From assembly GCA_030019365.1 (NCBI GenBank), contig JASEFA010000008.1:53397-117396 (forward strand): DNA of 64,000 nt, written 5' to 3'. How positions within the stretch are numbered: the stretch's first letter is position 1; the number at the start of each line of letters is the position of its first letter. Origin of the DNA: Bacillota bacterium. GTDB taxonomy: Bacteria > Bacillota > Sulfobacillia > JACIYH01. Below the pieces are notes generated by a model, which saw only the letters and a program-made list of their open reading frames with translations, did not search any database and had not been told where the DNA came from. Shown here in pieces: positions 9,775 through 16,681 of the stretch. The position numbers and the translations under genes were made by a program.

Positions 9775-10313
9775 CGGGACATGATCTCCGCCAGGGATCG
9801 CCCCTCCAGGGCGTCCAGGGTGTGGATGCGGATCGCCCCGTCGGCCCAGGCCCCCTGGTCCGGAGGGACCTGGGTGCAGAAGACCAGGCCGCTCCTCACC
9901 AGCCCCCAGTAGACCCGCCCGCCCAGCGCGGGATCCAGGCCCAGCGCCACGGCGTCGCCGGTGGGCATGAACTGGACGTAATTTCCCAGGAAATGGCGGT
10001 CGGGTTCGCCCGGACAGGCAGCTTCGGGGCGGACTTCCACCGCCGTATGAGGGTCGGGCTGCGATGCCGGCACGTCGCCCGAATAGGTGGGGTAGACGTT
10101 GCTGTCGGAATAGAAGCGATCCACCGCACCCTGCAGGGCGGAGAGGTTGGCGGACAGGGCACTGCGTTTGGCCCGCGCCACGGCGTCGGGCACCGTCTGC
10201 ACCACCACCGTGGCGAGCAGACCCAGGATCACCACCACCGCCATCAGTTCCACCAGCGTGAACCCCGGGGAGGAACCCCGCCAGAAACGACGACATCTCT
10301 CCCTAACGGTCAT
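9771..10313 (-). CDS. Type IV pilin / ComGC-like pseudopilin
   Basis: 180-residue major-pilin candidate. The basic leader ends in GFTLVELMAVVVILGLLATV, a textbook prepilin peptidase site (Gly before Phe, Glu at +5) and hydrophobic assembly helix. A single globular domain follows with two separated cysteines (ACPGEPD and LVFCTQVP) that could form a disulfide. Start at ATG 10313 is supported by AGGGGGG 8 nt upstream; an ATG 13 codons earlier has no such site. First gene of the pilus operon; its stop overlaps the platform gene. No prepilin peptidase gene occurs in the window, so processing must come from elsewhere. Confidence 0.88.
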   Translation of the reverse strand: MTVRERCRRFWRGSSPGFTLVELMAVVVILGLLATVVVQTVPDAVARAKRSALSANLSALQGAVDRFYSDSNVYPTYSGDVPASQPDPHTAVEVRPEAACPGEPDRHFLGNYVQFMPTGDAVALGLDPALGGRVYWGLVRSGLVFCTQVPPDQGAWADGAIRIHTLDALEGRSLAEIMSR

Positions 10314-10365
10314 GATCGCACCCCCCTGACCGTCTTGCGTCCCAACCTTCAAATGCGAACCCGGA

Positions 10366-10698
10366 TCAGAATGCGTCTCGAATAAGGCGGACTTCGGGCT
10401 CTTCGCCCTCCGTCACCGTCACCACGTCGAAGCGGCACACGAAGTGCCACCATCCCCGGTTACCGAGGAAATCCGCCGCCGTCCGTGCCAGGCGGTCCCG
10501 CTTGGTCCTGCCCACCGTCTCGGCAGGATGGGCCAGACTGCGGCTGTTCCGCCGCCTGACCTCCACGAATGCCAGCACCGGCCCGTCCCGGGCTATGATG
10601 TCGATTTCCCCCCAGCGCGTGCGGTAGTTCCGGGCCACAATCCGGTACCCCAGCTCTTCCAGATACTTCGCCGCGACTTCCTCCCCGCGGTCAATCAA
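10366..10698 (-). CDS. YraN/UPF0102 family putative endonuclease
   Basis: 110 residues of the UPF0102 family, a small restriction-endonuclease-like fold of uncertain cellular role usually found near rnhB. Core motif RGEEVAAKYLEELGYRIVARNYR, then GEIDIIARDG and FVEVRRR (the D, E-x-K/R nuclease-like triad). The longest frame begins 53 codons earlier, but those residues do not fit; TTG at 10698 has GGAGGT 6 nt upstream and gives the family-normal length. A separate promoter lies upstream at 10792-10821. Confidence 0.82.
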   Translation of the reverse strand: MIDRGEEVAAKYLEELGYRIVARNYRTRWGEIDIIARDGPVLAFVEVRRRNSRSLAHPAETVGRTKRDRLARTAADFLGNRGWWHFVCRFDVVTVTEGEEPEVRLIRDAF

Positions 10699-10791
10699 AC
10701 CCACACCTCCTTCCCGCACCACCAGCAGCACACCCCCTACCACCTCCAGCGGACGCCTGACAAGTACCACCTCCTCTTCCTGTGCCACCCT

Positions 10792-10821
10792 TTTATACCA
10801 CGGATTGGCAGCACTCGTCAA
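10792..10821 (-). promoter_or_regulatory. Promoter for yraN
   Basis: TTGACG (10816-10821) and TATAAA (10792-10797) with an 18-nt spacer on the minus strand, about 95 nt upstream of the TTG start. A second good Shine-Dalgarno (AGGAGGTGGTAC followed by TTG) lies between the promoter and yraN but opens only an 8-codon frame. Confidence 0.6.
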
Positions 10822-10858
10822 TACCCGGCACGGATCGCCAAGCCTGGGGGCGGCCATG

Positions 10859-10917
10859 AGTAGTGGTAAGGCTCGCCGTGGCAGAGGGCAGCCTATCAGT
10901 AATGGTAAGGCTCGCCG
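10859..10917 (-). repeat. Direct repeat of the rlmH 3' end
   Basis: A 20-bp segment (10898-10917) that encodes the last residues GEPYHY of RlmH recurs at 10859-10878 with one mismatch, offset by 39 nt and therefore in the same reading frame. Two stop codons in frame (TGA TAG) separate the copies, so the second copy is not translated as part of RlmH. Confidence 0.75.
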
Positions 10918-11375
10918 CGATTGGTTTTGAAAGCCCGGTAAAGCTGCTCCAGCAGGAACAGGCAGGCCATCTCGTGGGTGAACGTGAGGCGGGAGAGGGC
11001 AAGGCGGCGGTCGGCCCTCTCCAGCACCGCAGGGGAGAGACCGCGGGGCCCCCCGATGACGAACACCACCCGCCCGGTCCCGCTGGCCGCCAGCGTGCCC
11101 AGCCAGGCTGCCAGCTCCAGGGAAGTGGGCAGCTCTCCTCGCTCGTCCAGGGCCACCACGGGGGCCTCCCGGCCCACCCGGCGGAGGATTTCTGTCCCCT
11201 CTTTCCGCCTGGCTGCTTCGACTTCGGCGGCACCCGCCCCCGGGGAGAGGTAGGCCTCGGGCACCGCCGTCACCGTGGCGGACGTATACCTGCGCAGGCG
11301 GCGCAGGTATTCGGCCACCCCTTCCCGGACGTGAGCTTCCCGCAGCGAGCCTACCGTGATGATCTCGATCCGCAC
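10896..11375 (-). CDS. rlmH: 23S rRNA (pseudouridine-1915 N3)-methyltransferase RlmH
   Basis: 159-residue SPOUT-class methyltransferase that modifies pseudouridine 1915 in helix 69 of 23S rRNA. Family features: N-terminal IEIITVGSLRE, the SAM-binding knot around VVFVIGGPRGLS and the active-site tail ending NRGEPYHY. Start set at GTG 11375, four nt after the lepB stop; the 50 extra codons upstream are lepB shadow. There is no strong Shine-Dalgarno, so translation is probably coupled to lepB. Location between yraN and lepB is unusual for this gene. Confidence 0.93.
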   Translation of the reverse strand: MRIEIITVGSLREAHVREGVAEYLRRLRRYTSATVTAVPEAYLSPGAGAAEVEAARRKEGTEILRRVGREAPVVALDERGELPTSLELAAWLGTLAASGTGRVVFVIGGPRGLSPAVLERADRRLALSRLTFTHEMACLFLLEQLYRAFKTNRGEPYHY

Positions 11376-11379
11376 GGGA

Positions 11380-11919
11380 TCAGGGGAGGGCAGAGGGCAC
11401 GGCCAGCACGTGCACGCGGGCCGGAGGCCAGAAAATGAGCCAGGCCCTGCCCCTGACCAGGGAAATGGGGACGGGCCCGAAGAAACGGGAATCGCGGCTG
11501 TTGGCACGGTTGTCCCCCAGGACAAAGATGTATCCCGGAGGGATCAGTTCGGGGCCGTAAGTGGAGATGCCGTCTCTCAACACGTACGGCTCCGGGGCAG
11601 GCTGATCGTTCACGTACAGCCTCCCCAGGCGCATCTCCACCCTGTCCCCCGGAACAGCCACCACTCGCTTTATGTAGTCCTCCCTGGGGTTGCCCGGGTT
11701 GCGGAACACCACCACGTCCCCGCGCCGGGGGAGGTGAAATCGATAGGAGATCTTGTCCACCAGCAGGCGCTCGCCGGTGAACAGAGTGGGCTCCATCGAG
11801 GGACCGTCTACCCGGAACGGCTCCACCACGAAAAGGCGAACTGCCAACGCGAGCACCCCGGCCAGGAGCACGGTCTGGATCGCGTCGCGCCACCACCCCC
11901 GTCGCCGGTCCACCACCAC
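11380..11919 (-). CDS. lepB: Signal peptidase I
   Basis: 179 residues, type I (SPase I) membrane serine protease that removes Sec/Tat signal peptides. One N-terminal transmembrane helix (about 12-32), then box B DGPSMEPTL with the catalytic Ser (residue 41), box D YIKRVVAVPGD with the general-base Lys (84), and box E VLGDNRANSRDSRFFGPV. Several GTG codons in a row stand at the start behind GAGGGGG; the first in frame is used. Downstream neighbour of rplS, the usual trmD-rplS-lepB order. Confidence 0.95.
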   Translation of the reverse strand: MVVDRRRGWWRDAIQTVLLAGVLALAVRLFVVEPFRVDGPSMEPTLFTGERLLVDKISYRFHLPRRGDVVVFRNPGNPREDYIKRVVAVPGDRVEMRLGRLYVNDQPAPEPYVLRDGISTYGPELIPPGYIFVLGDNRANSRDSRFFGPVPISLVRGRAWLIFWPPARVHVLAVPSALP

Positions 11920-11926
11920 GGCCCCC

Positions 11927-12286
11927 TCAACCCTGCCCCGGCCGCTCCCTGACCTCTTTCACCCGTGCCGCCCGGCCGCTCAGGCCACGCAGGTAGAAGA
12001 GCTTGGCCCGCCTGACCCGGCCCCGGCGCACCACCTCGATCTTCTCCAGGCGCGGGGAGTGCAGGAGAAAAGTGCGCTCGACGCCCACCCCGTAAGATAC
12101 CCGCCTGACGGTGAACGTCTCCCCCAGCCCGCCACCCTGGCGCTGAATGACGATCCCTTCGAAGACCTGGAACCGCTCCCGGCCCGCCTCCACCACCCGC
12201 ACCGAGACGCGCAGAGTATCCCCGGGACGGAAGTCCGGCAAATCATGACGCCGGTACTGCTGCTCCACTAACCTGATGAGGTCCAA
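11927..12286 (-). CDS. rplS: 50S ribosomal protein L19
   Basis: 119 residues, full length. Family signatures: [53 protein letters not shown], and [11 protein letters not shown] at the end. Binds at the subunit interface near bridge B6/B8. TTG start at 12286 with AAAGGAGC 8 nt upstream. It has an own promoter candidate (extended -10 element overlapping the trmD stop) besides read-through from the rpsP cluster. Confidence 0.96.
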   Translation of the reverse strand: MDLIRLVEQQYRRHDLPDFRPGDTLRVSVRVVEAGRERFQVFEGIVIQRQGGGLGETFTVRRVSYGVGVERTFLLHSPRLEKIEVVRRGRVRRAKLFYLRGLSGRAARVKEVRERPGQG

Positions 12287-12315
12287 TCTGGCGCGCTCCT
12301 TTCCGACAACGAGCT

Positions 12316-12324
12316 ATTATAGCA
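12316..12324 (-). promoter_or_regulatory. Extended -10 promoter element for rplS
   Basis: TGCTATAAT on the minus strand, a perfect extended -10 hexamer. The TAA stop codon of trmD lies inside it. No good -35 box is seen 17 nt upstream, as expected for an extended -10 promoter. About 30 nt upstream of the rplS start. Confidence 0.5.
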
Positions 12325-13135
12325 CAGGGTCCTCCGGCCCTGCCACCTGGTGGCGAACCGCCCTCAGCGCTTCCACATCGCCCTCGCTGAGCCGGGCCCG
12401 CGCCAGCAGGTCGGGGCGACGCAGCAGGGTGCGACGCAGGGCGTGAAGCCTGCGCCAGGACTCGATGGCGGCGTGATCACCCGAGAGCAGGACGGGGGGA
12501 ACCTCCAGGCCCCGGAACGAGCGGGGCCGGGTGTACTGGGGCCCCTCGAGCAGGCCTCCGGCAAAGGAGTCGGTACGGGGCGACCGGGGATCGCCCACCA
12601 CCCCCGGGATCAGCCGGGTCACGGCATCGGCCACCACCAGGGCGGGTATCTCTCCCCCCGTAAGCACGTAGTCCCCGATGGACACCTCGTCGGTGACGAA
12701 GAGACGGACCCGTTCGTCTACCCCTTCGTAGTGTCCGCACACCAGCACCAGGTGGCGGCATCCGGCCAGCTCTTCCGCCAGATCCTGGGAGAGCGGCCGT
12801 CCCTGGGGCGTGAGCAGCACCACCCGTACCCCTTCCCGGGCCAGGCCGGGGTGGTAAGGCCCGTGGCCGCTCTCCACCGTCTCGGCCGGGGCAGGTTCCA
12901 GGGTCCTGCCCAGCACCGCTTCCAGGGCGGCCACGATGGGTTCCGGCTTCATGACCATGCCCGGCCCACCGCCGAAGGGCACGTCATCCGTGATGCGGTG
13001 GCGGTCGCGGGCAAAATCCCTCATGTCCACCAGGTCGACCCGGATCAGGCCCCGCTCGCATGCCTTCCCCAGGATACTGGCACCCAGAGGTCCGGGAAAC
13101 ATCTCCGGGAAAAGGGAGAGAAAAGTGAGCCGCAC
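12317..13135 (-). CDS. trmD: tRNA (guanine-37 N1)-methyltransferase TrmD
   Basis: 272 residues; SPOUT methyltransferase that makes m1G37 in tRNAs with G36 and prevents +1 frameshifting. N-terminus [12 protein letters not shown], then [17 protein letters not shown] (active site), [25 protein letters not shown] and the knot segment [15 protein letters not shown] are all intact. GTG start at 13135 lies 6 nt past the rimM stop. Part of the rpsP-khpA-rimM-trmD-rplS cluster. Confidence 0.97.
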   Translation of the reverse strand: MRLTFLSLFPEMFPGPLGASILGKACERGLIRVDLVDMRDFARDRHRITDDVPFGGGPGMVMKPEPIVAALEAVLGRTLEPAPAETVESGHGPYHPGLAREGVRVVLLTPQGRPLSQDLAEELAGCRHLVLVCGHYEGVDERVRLFVTDEVSIGDYVLTGGEIPALVVADAVTRLIPGVVGDPRSPRTDSFAGGLLEGPQYTRPRSFRGLEVPPVLLSGDHAAIESWRRLHALRRTLLRRPDLLARARLSEGDVEALRAVRHQVAGPEDPVL

Positions 13136-13141
13136 GCTTCC

Positions 13142-13657
13142 TCACTCCAGCAGGCCCGGGATGTCGTTGATCACCAGGCGGCCGCCGGCGAGATCGATCT
13201 CTGCGACCAGCGCCCGCACGGCGGGTACCAGAAAGCGACGCCCGGCCCCCTCCACCACCAGCAGGTCGTGGGCCGGGTTGGGCTCCACATCCACCACTGT
13301 TCCCACCTCCCGGCCCTCCCGGTTGAGGACCCGCAGCCCCCTCAACTGGAACCAGTAATACTCCCCCTCTGGGAGGGGGAAAACCTCTTCGGGATCTACC
13401 TCCAGGAGTTGGCCGCGTAACGCCCCGGCCTGGGCGCGCGTCTCGGCGCCCTCCAGGGAGAGGATGACTTCGTCGCCGGCCAGGCGCACGCCCCGTACCC
13501 GGCGGCGGACTCCGCCCACGTAGACCTGGCCCAGCCCCAGGAAACGCTCCCGGTGAGTGGTGAGCGGTCTGACCCGCACCTCACCCCGTACCCCGTGGGG
13601 CCGCGTCACCTCCCCGATGGTAATCCGTCCCGTCGCCGGCATGACCCATCCCATCAC
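13142..13657 (-). CDS. rimM: Ribosome maturation factor RimM
   Basis: 171 residues; 30S maturation factor acting on the 3' domain of 16S rRNA with S19. N-terminal barrel ITIGEVTRPHGVRGEVRV and C-terminal PRC-barrel with YYWFQLRGLRVLNREGREVGTVVDVEPNPAHDLLVV in two adjoining motifs. Start region reads GTG-ATG in tandem overlapping the khpA stop; the ATG six codons in (MPATGRITIGEV) is also possible. Coupled to khpA upstream and trmD downstream. Confidence 0.95.
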   Translation of the reverse strand: MMGWVMPATGRITIGEVTRPHGVRGEVRVRPLTTHRERFLGLGQVYVGGVRRRVRGVRLAGDEVILSLEGAETRAQAGALRGQLLEVDPEEVFPLPEGEYYWFQLRGLRVLNREGREVGTVVDVEPNPAHDLLVVEGAGRRFLVPAVRALVAEIDLAGGRLVINDIPGLLE

Positions 13658-13896
13658 TGCAGGATCTCGACCACGGCCTTCTTGCCTGCCCGGGCAGCGG
13701 CCGCCTTGACCACCGTCCGCAGCGCCTGCACGATGCGCCCCTGCTTGCCGATCACCTTGCCCACGTCGTCGGGGGCAACCCGCACCTCCAGGACCACGGA
13801 TCGCTCGCCTTCCACCTCGGAGACCTCCACTTCTTCGGGGTGGTCGACCAGGGCCTTCACCAGCAACTCCAGCAGCTCTTTCACCCGTACCACCAC
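13654..13896 (-). CDS. khpA: KH-domain RNA-binding protein KhpA (YlqC)
   Basis: 80 residues, one KH domain with the GxxG-type loop in VIGKQGRIVQALRT. In Streptococcus and relatives KhpA pairs with KhpB and regulates cell division and elongation through RNA binding. N-terminal helix MVVRVKELLELLVKALVDHPEEV is typical. GTG start 26 nt after rpsP; the stop overlaps rimM. Always found between rpsP and rimM in Bacillota. Confidence 0.94.
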   Translation of the reverse strand: MVVRVKELLELLVKALVDHPEEVEVSEVEGERSVVLEVRVAPDDVGKVIGKQGRIVQALRTVVKAAAARAGKKAVVEILQ

Positions 13897-13922
13897 CGTT
13901 CGCCCGCGATATGAGCCGACGG

Positions 13923-14195
13923 TCAGGACTTGCGGCGCTCTTCCTGCCAGACCTTCCAGGCTCCGCCTTTCTCCAGCAGGGCCCGGGCCGTGTCGGACGG
14001 CTGAGCGCCCTTGCGCAGCCAGTCCAGGGCCCGCTCCTGCTTGATCGATACGGTGGCCGGTTCCGTGGTGGGATCGTAGTAGCCGATTTCCTCGATGAAC
14101 CGGCCGTCCCGCGGCGAGCGGGAATCCGCCACCACCAGCCGGTAGAAGGGACGGTTCTTCGCCCCCATCCGCTTCAATCTGATCCTTACTGCCAC
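13923..14195 (-). CDS. rpsP: 30S ribosomal protein S16
   Basis: 90 residues, complete: [21 protein letters not shown], then [21 protein letters not shown] and the C-terminal [14 protein letters not shown] segment. Early-binding 16S rRNA protein. GTG start with AGGAGGAGGT placed ideally upstream; the start overlaps the ffh stop by 10 nt, so ffh and rpsP are co-translated from the promoter at 15594-15622. Confidence 0.97.
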   Translation of the reverse strand: MAVRIRLKRMGAKNRPFYRLVVADSRSPRDGRFIEEIGYYDPTTEPATVSIKQERALDWLRKGAQPSDTARALLEKGGAWKVWQEERRKS

Positions 14196-15514
14196 AGACG
14201 ACCTCCTCCTTTGCGCATGGTCTTCTCCATATCGGGAAGCTGCTTCAGCAGGCGGCGCGCCTGCTCGTAGCCCTTCAGCACCCGGTTGACCTCCTGTACC
14301 GAGGTCCCGCTCCCGGCGGCAATACGCCGCTTGCGGCTCGCCCCGATGAGGGCGGGATTGCGCCGCTCCCCCCTGGTCATGGAGCAGATGATGGCCTCAG
14401 TGCGGACAAGCCCCTTCTCGTCCACCTGCACCTGGGGCACGGCCCTGCCCAGGCCAGGGATGAGGCTCAAGAGCTGGTCCAGAGGTCCCATCTTCCTGAC
14501 CTGCTTCAGCTGCTCCAGGTAATCCTCCAGGGTGAACTCCATGGTGCGGATCTTCTTCTCCAGCTCGCGGGCCTTCTCCACCTCCAGGGCAGCTTCGGCC
14601 CTCTCCACCAGGCTGGCCAGATCCCCCATGCCCAGGATGCGGGAAGCCATACGGTCAGGGTGGAAGGGCTCAAGGGCATCGAGCTTCTCCCCCATGCCCG
14701 CCAGCTTCACCGGGCACCCCGTGACCGCCTGCACCGAGAGCGCTGCTCCACCCCGGGCGTCACCGTCCAGCTTGGTGAGGATCACCCCGGTGAGCCCCAG
14801 CCGCTCGTGAAAAGCCTGCGCCACGTTCACCGCTTCCTGGCCGGTCATGGCGTCGACCACCAGCAGGCACTCCCGTGGCGTCACCGCCGCTTTCATTTCC
14901 TCCAGCTCCGCCATCAGCTCCGCGTCCACCTGCAGCCGGCCCGCAGTATCGATGATCACCACATCCCGTCCTGTCTCCCGGGCCCGCTCCAGACCGCGCC
15001 GGGCAATCACCACGGGGGAGGCCCCGTCCTGGAAGAAGAAGGGAACTCCTGCCCGGTCCGCCACCACTTCCAGCTGCCGGGGCGCGGCGGGGCGGTACAC
15101 ATCGGTGGCCACCAGCAGCGGGAAGCGCCCCTGCCGCCGCAGGGTGAAAGCCAGCTTGCCGCCGGTGGTGGTCTTGCCCGAGCCATGCAGGCCTACCAGC
15201 ATGACTGGCATGGGGGGACTGCCTCCCAGGTCAAGGCGAGAGGCCCTGCCGCCCAGCAGCCGGGTCATCTCCTCGTACACGATCTTGAGGACGGTTTGAG
15301 CCGGGGTGAGAGAGGCCATGACCTCCTCGCCTACCGCCCGTTCCCGCACCCGGGCGATGAGGTCTCTGGCCACCTTGAGATTGACGTCAGCCTCCAGCAG
15401 GGCCACGCGCACCTCGCGCAGGGCCTCGTTGACGTCGGCCTCGGTCAGCTTTCCCTTGCCCCGCAGCCGCCGGAACACATCCCCCAGGCGGGCGGTCAGG
15501 TTCTCGAACGCCAC
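14186..15514 (-). CDS. ffh: Signal recognition particle GTPase Ffh (SRP54)
   Basis: 442 residues; binds 4.5S/6S SRP RNA and signal sequences and docks with FtsY. NG domain: [20 protein letters not shown]1 [28 protein letters not shown]3 [10 protein letters not shown]4 [13 protein letters not shown]. Methionine-rich M domain from about 300 with [10 protein letters not shown] and [17 protein letters not shown] start at 15514 behind GGAGG (7 nt); 36 upstream codons in the open frame are leader. No ylxM gene lies between ftsY and ffh, unlike B. subtilis. Confidence 0.96.
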   Translation of the reverse strand: MAFENLTARLGDVFRRLRGKGKLTEADVNEALREVRVALLEADVNLKVARDLIARVRERAVGEEVMASLTPAQTVLKIVYEEMTRLLGGRASRLDLGGSPPMPVMLVGLHGSGKTTTGGKLAFTLRRQGRFPLLVATDVYRPAAPRQLEVVADRAGVPFFFQDGASPVVIARRGLERARETGRDVVIIDTAGRLQVDAELMAELEEMKAAVTPRECLLVVDAMTGQEAVNVAQAFHERLGLTGVILTKLDGDARGGAALSVQAVTGCPVKLAGMGEKLDALEPFHPDRMASRILGMGDLASLVERAEAALEVEKARELEKKIRTMEFTLEDYLEQLKQVRKMGPLDQLLSLIPGLGRAVPQVQVDEKGLVRTEAIICSMTRGERRNPALIGASRKRRIAAGSGTSVQEVNRVLKGYEQARRLLKQLPDMEKTMRKGGGRLWQ

Positions 15515-15540
15515 CGGTCCTCCCTCCCTGCCCCCATCTG

Positions 15541-15560
15541 CCGGCGCCCAAGGGCGCCGG
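15541..15560 (-). promoter_or_regulatory. Leader hairpin upstream of ffh
   Basis: Near-perfect inverted repeat CCGGCGCCC-AA-GGGCGCCGG in the transcribed leader between the ffh promoter and start codon, ending 27 nt before the GTG. A shorter GCCCT/AGGGC repeat adjoins at 15562-15572. No U-run follows, so it is a leader structure rather than an obvious terminator; function unknown. Confidence 0.5.
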
Positions 15561-15593
15561 AGCCCTGAGGGCAAGGTCGCCAAATGCAAGCAG

Positions 15594-15622
15594 ATGGTAC
15601 CCCTGCCGGGCCGGACTGTCAA
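15594..15622 (-). promoter_or_regulatory. Strong promoter for ffh-rpsP-khpA-rimM-trmD
   Basis: Minus strand: perfect TTGACA (15617-15622), 17-nt spacer, TACCAT (15594-15599), about 80 nt upstream of the ffh GTG. Best -35 box in the window. Confidence 0.75.
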
Positions 15623-15707
15623 TAGCAGTGCACAGCGCGCAGCTCACAGCGTGTTCAGCGGTGTTCACAGACACCGGGCGCATGGTGTGCCCGGGCTGCC
15701 GCGCAGG

Positions 15708-16595
15708 TCAGTCCGGCAGGAGGGCTTCTACGAACTCGCGGGCGGAAAAGTCGGCCAGATCATCGATGTCTTCGCCCAGGCCGGCCAGCTTGATGGGAAT
15801 GCCCAACTGGTCGGCAATGGCGAGCACCACGCCGGCGCGCGCGGTACCGTCCAGCTTGGTGACCACGATCCCCGTGACCCCCACCGCCTCCAGGAAAACG
15901 CGGGCCTGCTGGAGAGCATTCTGGCCGGTGTGGGCGTCAAGGCACAGGAGCACCTCCGCGGGGGCACCCGGCAGCTCGCGCGCGATCACGCGGTGGACCT
16001 TCTTCAGTTCCTCCATGAGGTTGACGCGGGTGTGCAGCCTGCCCGCCGTATCCACGATGACGGCCTGGCAGCCGCGGGCCCGGGCCGCCTGCAGGGCGTC
16101 AAAGGCCACCGCCGCCGGGTCGCTGCCTTCCCGGTGGCGGACCAGCTCCGCTCCCGCCCGCCCGGCCCAGATGGCAAGCTGATCGATGCCCGCGGCCCGG
16201 AAGGTGTCGGCGGCCGCCAGGACCACTTTCTTCCCTTCCTGGCGCAGCCGGTGGGCCAGTTTGCCGATGGTGGTGGTCTTTCCCGTCCCGTTGACCCCCA
16301 CCACCGTGATCACGTCCAGCGGACCCGGGAGGACCAGCCTCCCCTCGACCCGGTGAAGCTGCTTGAGGATTTCCTCCCGCAGGGCCCGGCGAGGGTCGGC
16401 ATCGCGGGCCGCCCGGGCCACCCGCAGCAGCCCGGCCGTCATTTCCACGCCCACATCGGCGCTGATGAGAGCGTCTTCAAGCTCCCGCCAGGCCTCCTCG
16501 TCCCGGCCCCCCCCGAACCACCGGGCCGCCTGGTTGACCAGACCGTCCCTCGTCCGCGCCAGGCCAGTCCGCCACCTGCTCCACCACGATGTCGT
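15708..16595 (-). CDS. ftsY: Signal recognition particle receptor FtsY
   Basis: Membrane-associated SRP receptor GTPase. NG domain intact: G1 GVNGTGKTTTIGKLA, DTFRAAGIDQL, G3 DTAGRLHTR, G4 TKLDGTARAG and the closing GLGEDIDDLADF. A conventional start (GTG at 16454) would cut off most of the N domain. The same frame continues upstream with clear FtsY sequence: GLARTRDGLVNQAARWFGGG, then EEAWRELEDALISADVGVE. That extension reaches an ACG codon at 16593-16595 preceded by GAGGGGGG at 7 nt, giving MTSWWSRWRTGLART-like start and 295 residues, but no ATG, GTG or TTG exists in frame. Either ACG initiates or one base is wrong/mutated. Downstream of smc in the usual rnc-smc-ftsY order. Confidence 0.85.
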   Translation of the reverse strand, partial: TTSWWSRWRTGLARTRDGLVNQAARWFGGGRDEEAWRELEDALISADVGVEMTAGLLRVARAARDADPRRALREEILKQLHRVEGRLVLPGPLDVITVVGVNGTGKTTTIGKLAHRLRQEGKKVVLAAADTFRAAGIDQLAIWAGRAGAELVRHREGSDPAAVAFDALQAARARGCQAVIVDTAGRLHTRVNLMEELKKVHRVIARELPGAPAEVLLCLDAHTGQNALQQARVFLEAVGVTGIVVTKLDGTARAGVVLAIADQLGIPIKLAGLGEDIDDLADFSAREFVEALLPD

Positions 16596-16681
16596 GGCTG
16601 CTCCCCCCTCAAAAAGCCCTCTTCCGGTAGCCGGCCCGCATCGTCCCCCGCTGCGGCCTGCGCCGGGCGCCGTCCGCGCTC

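Noticed and set aside
10699..10857. Upstream extension of yraN containing LTSAANPWYKR, like the start of an rRNA methyltransferase
   Set aside because: Only about ten residues fit, and the same bases form a TTGACG/TATAAA promoter. A TTG with a proper Shine-Dalgarno follows.
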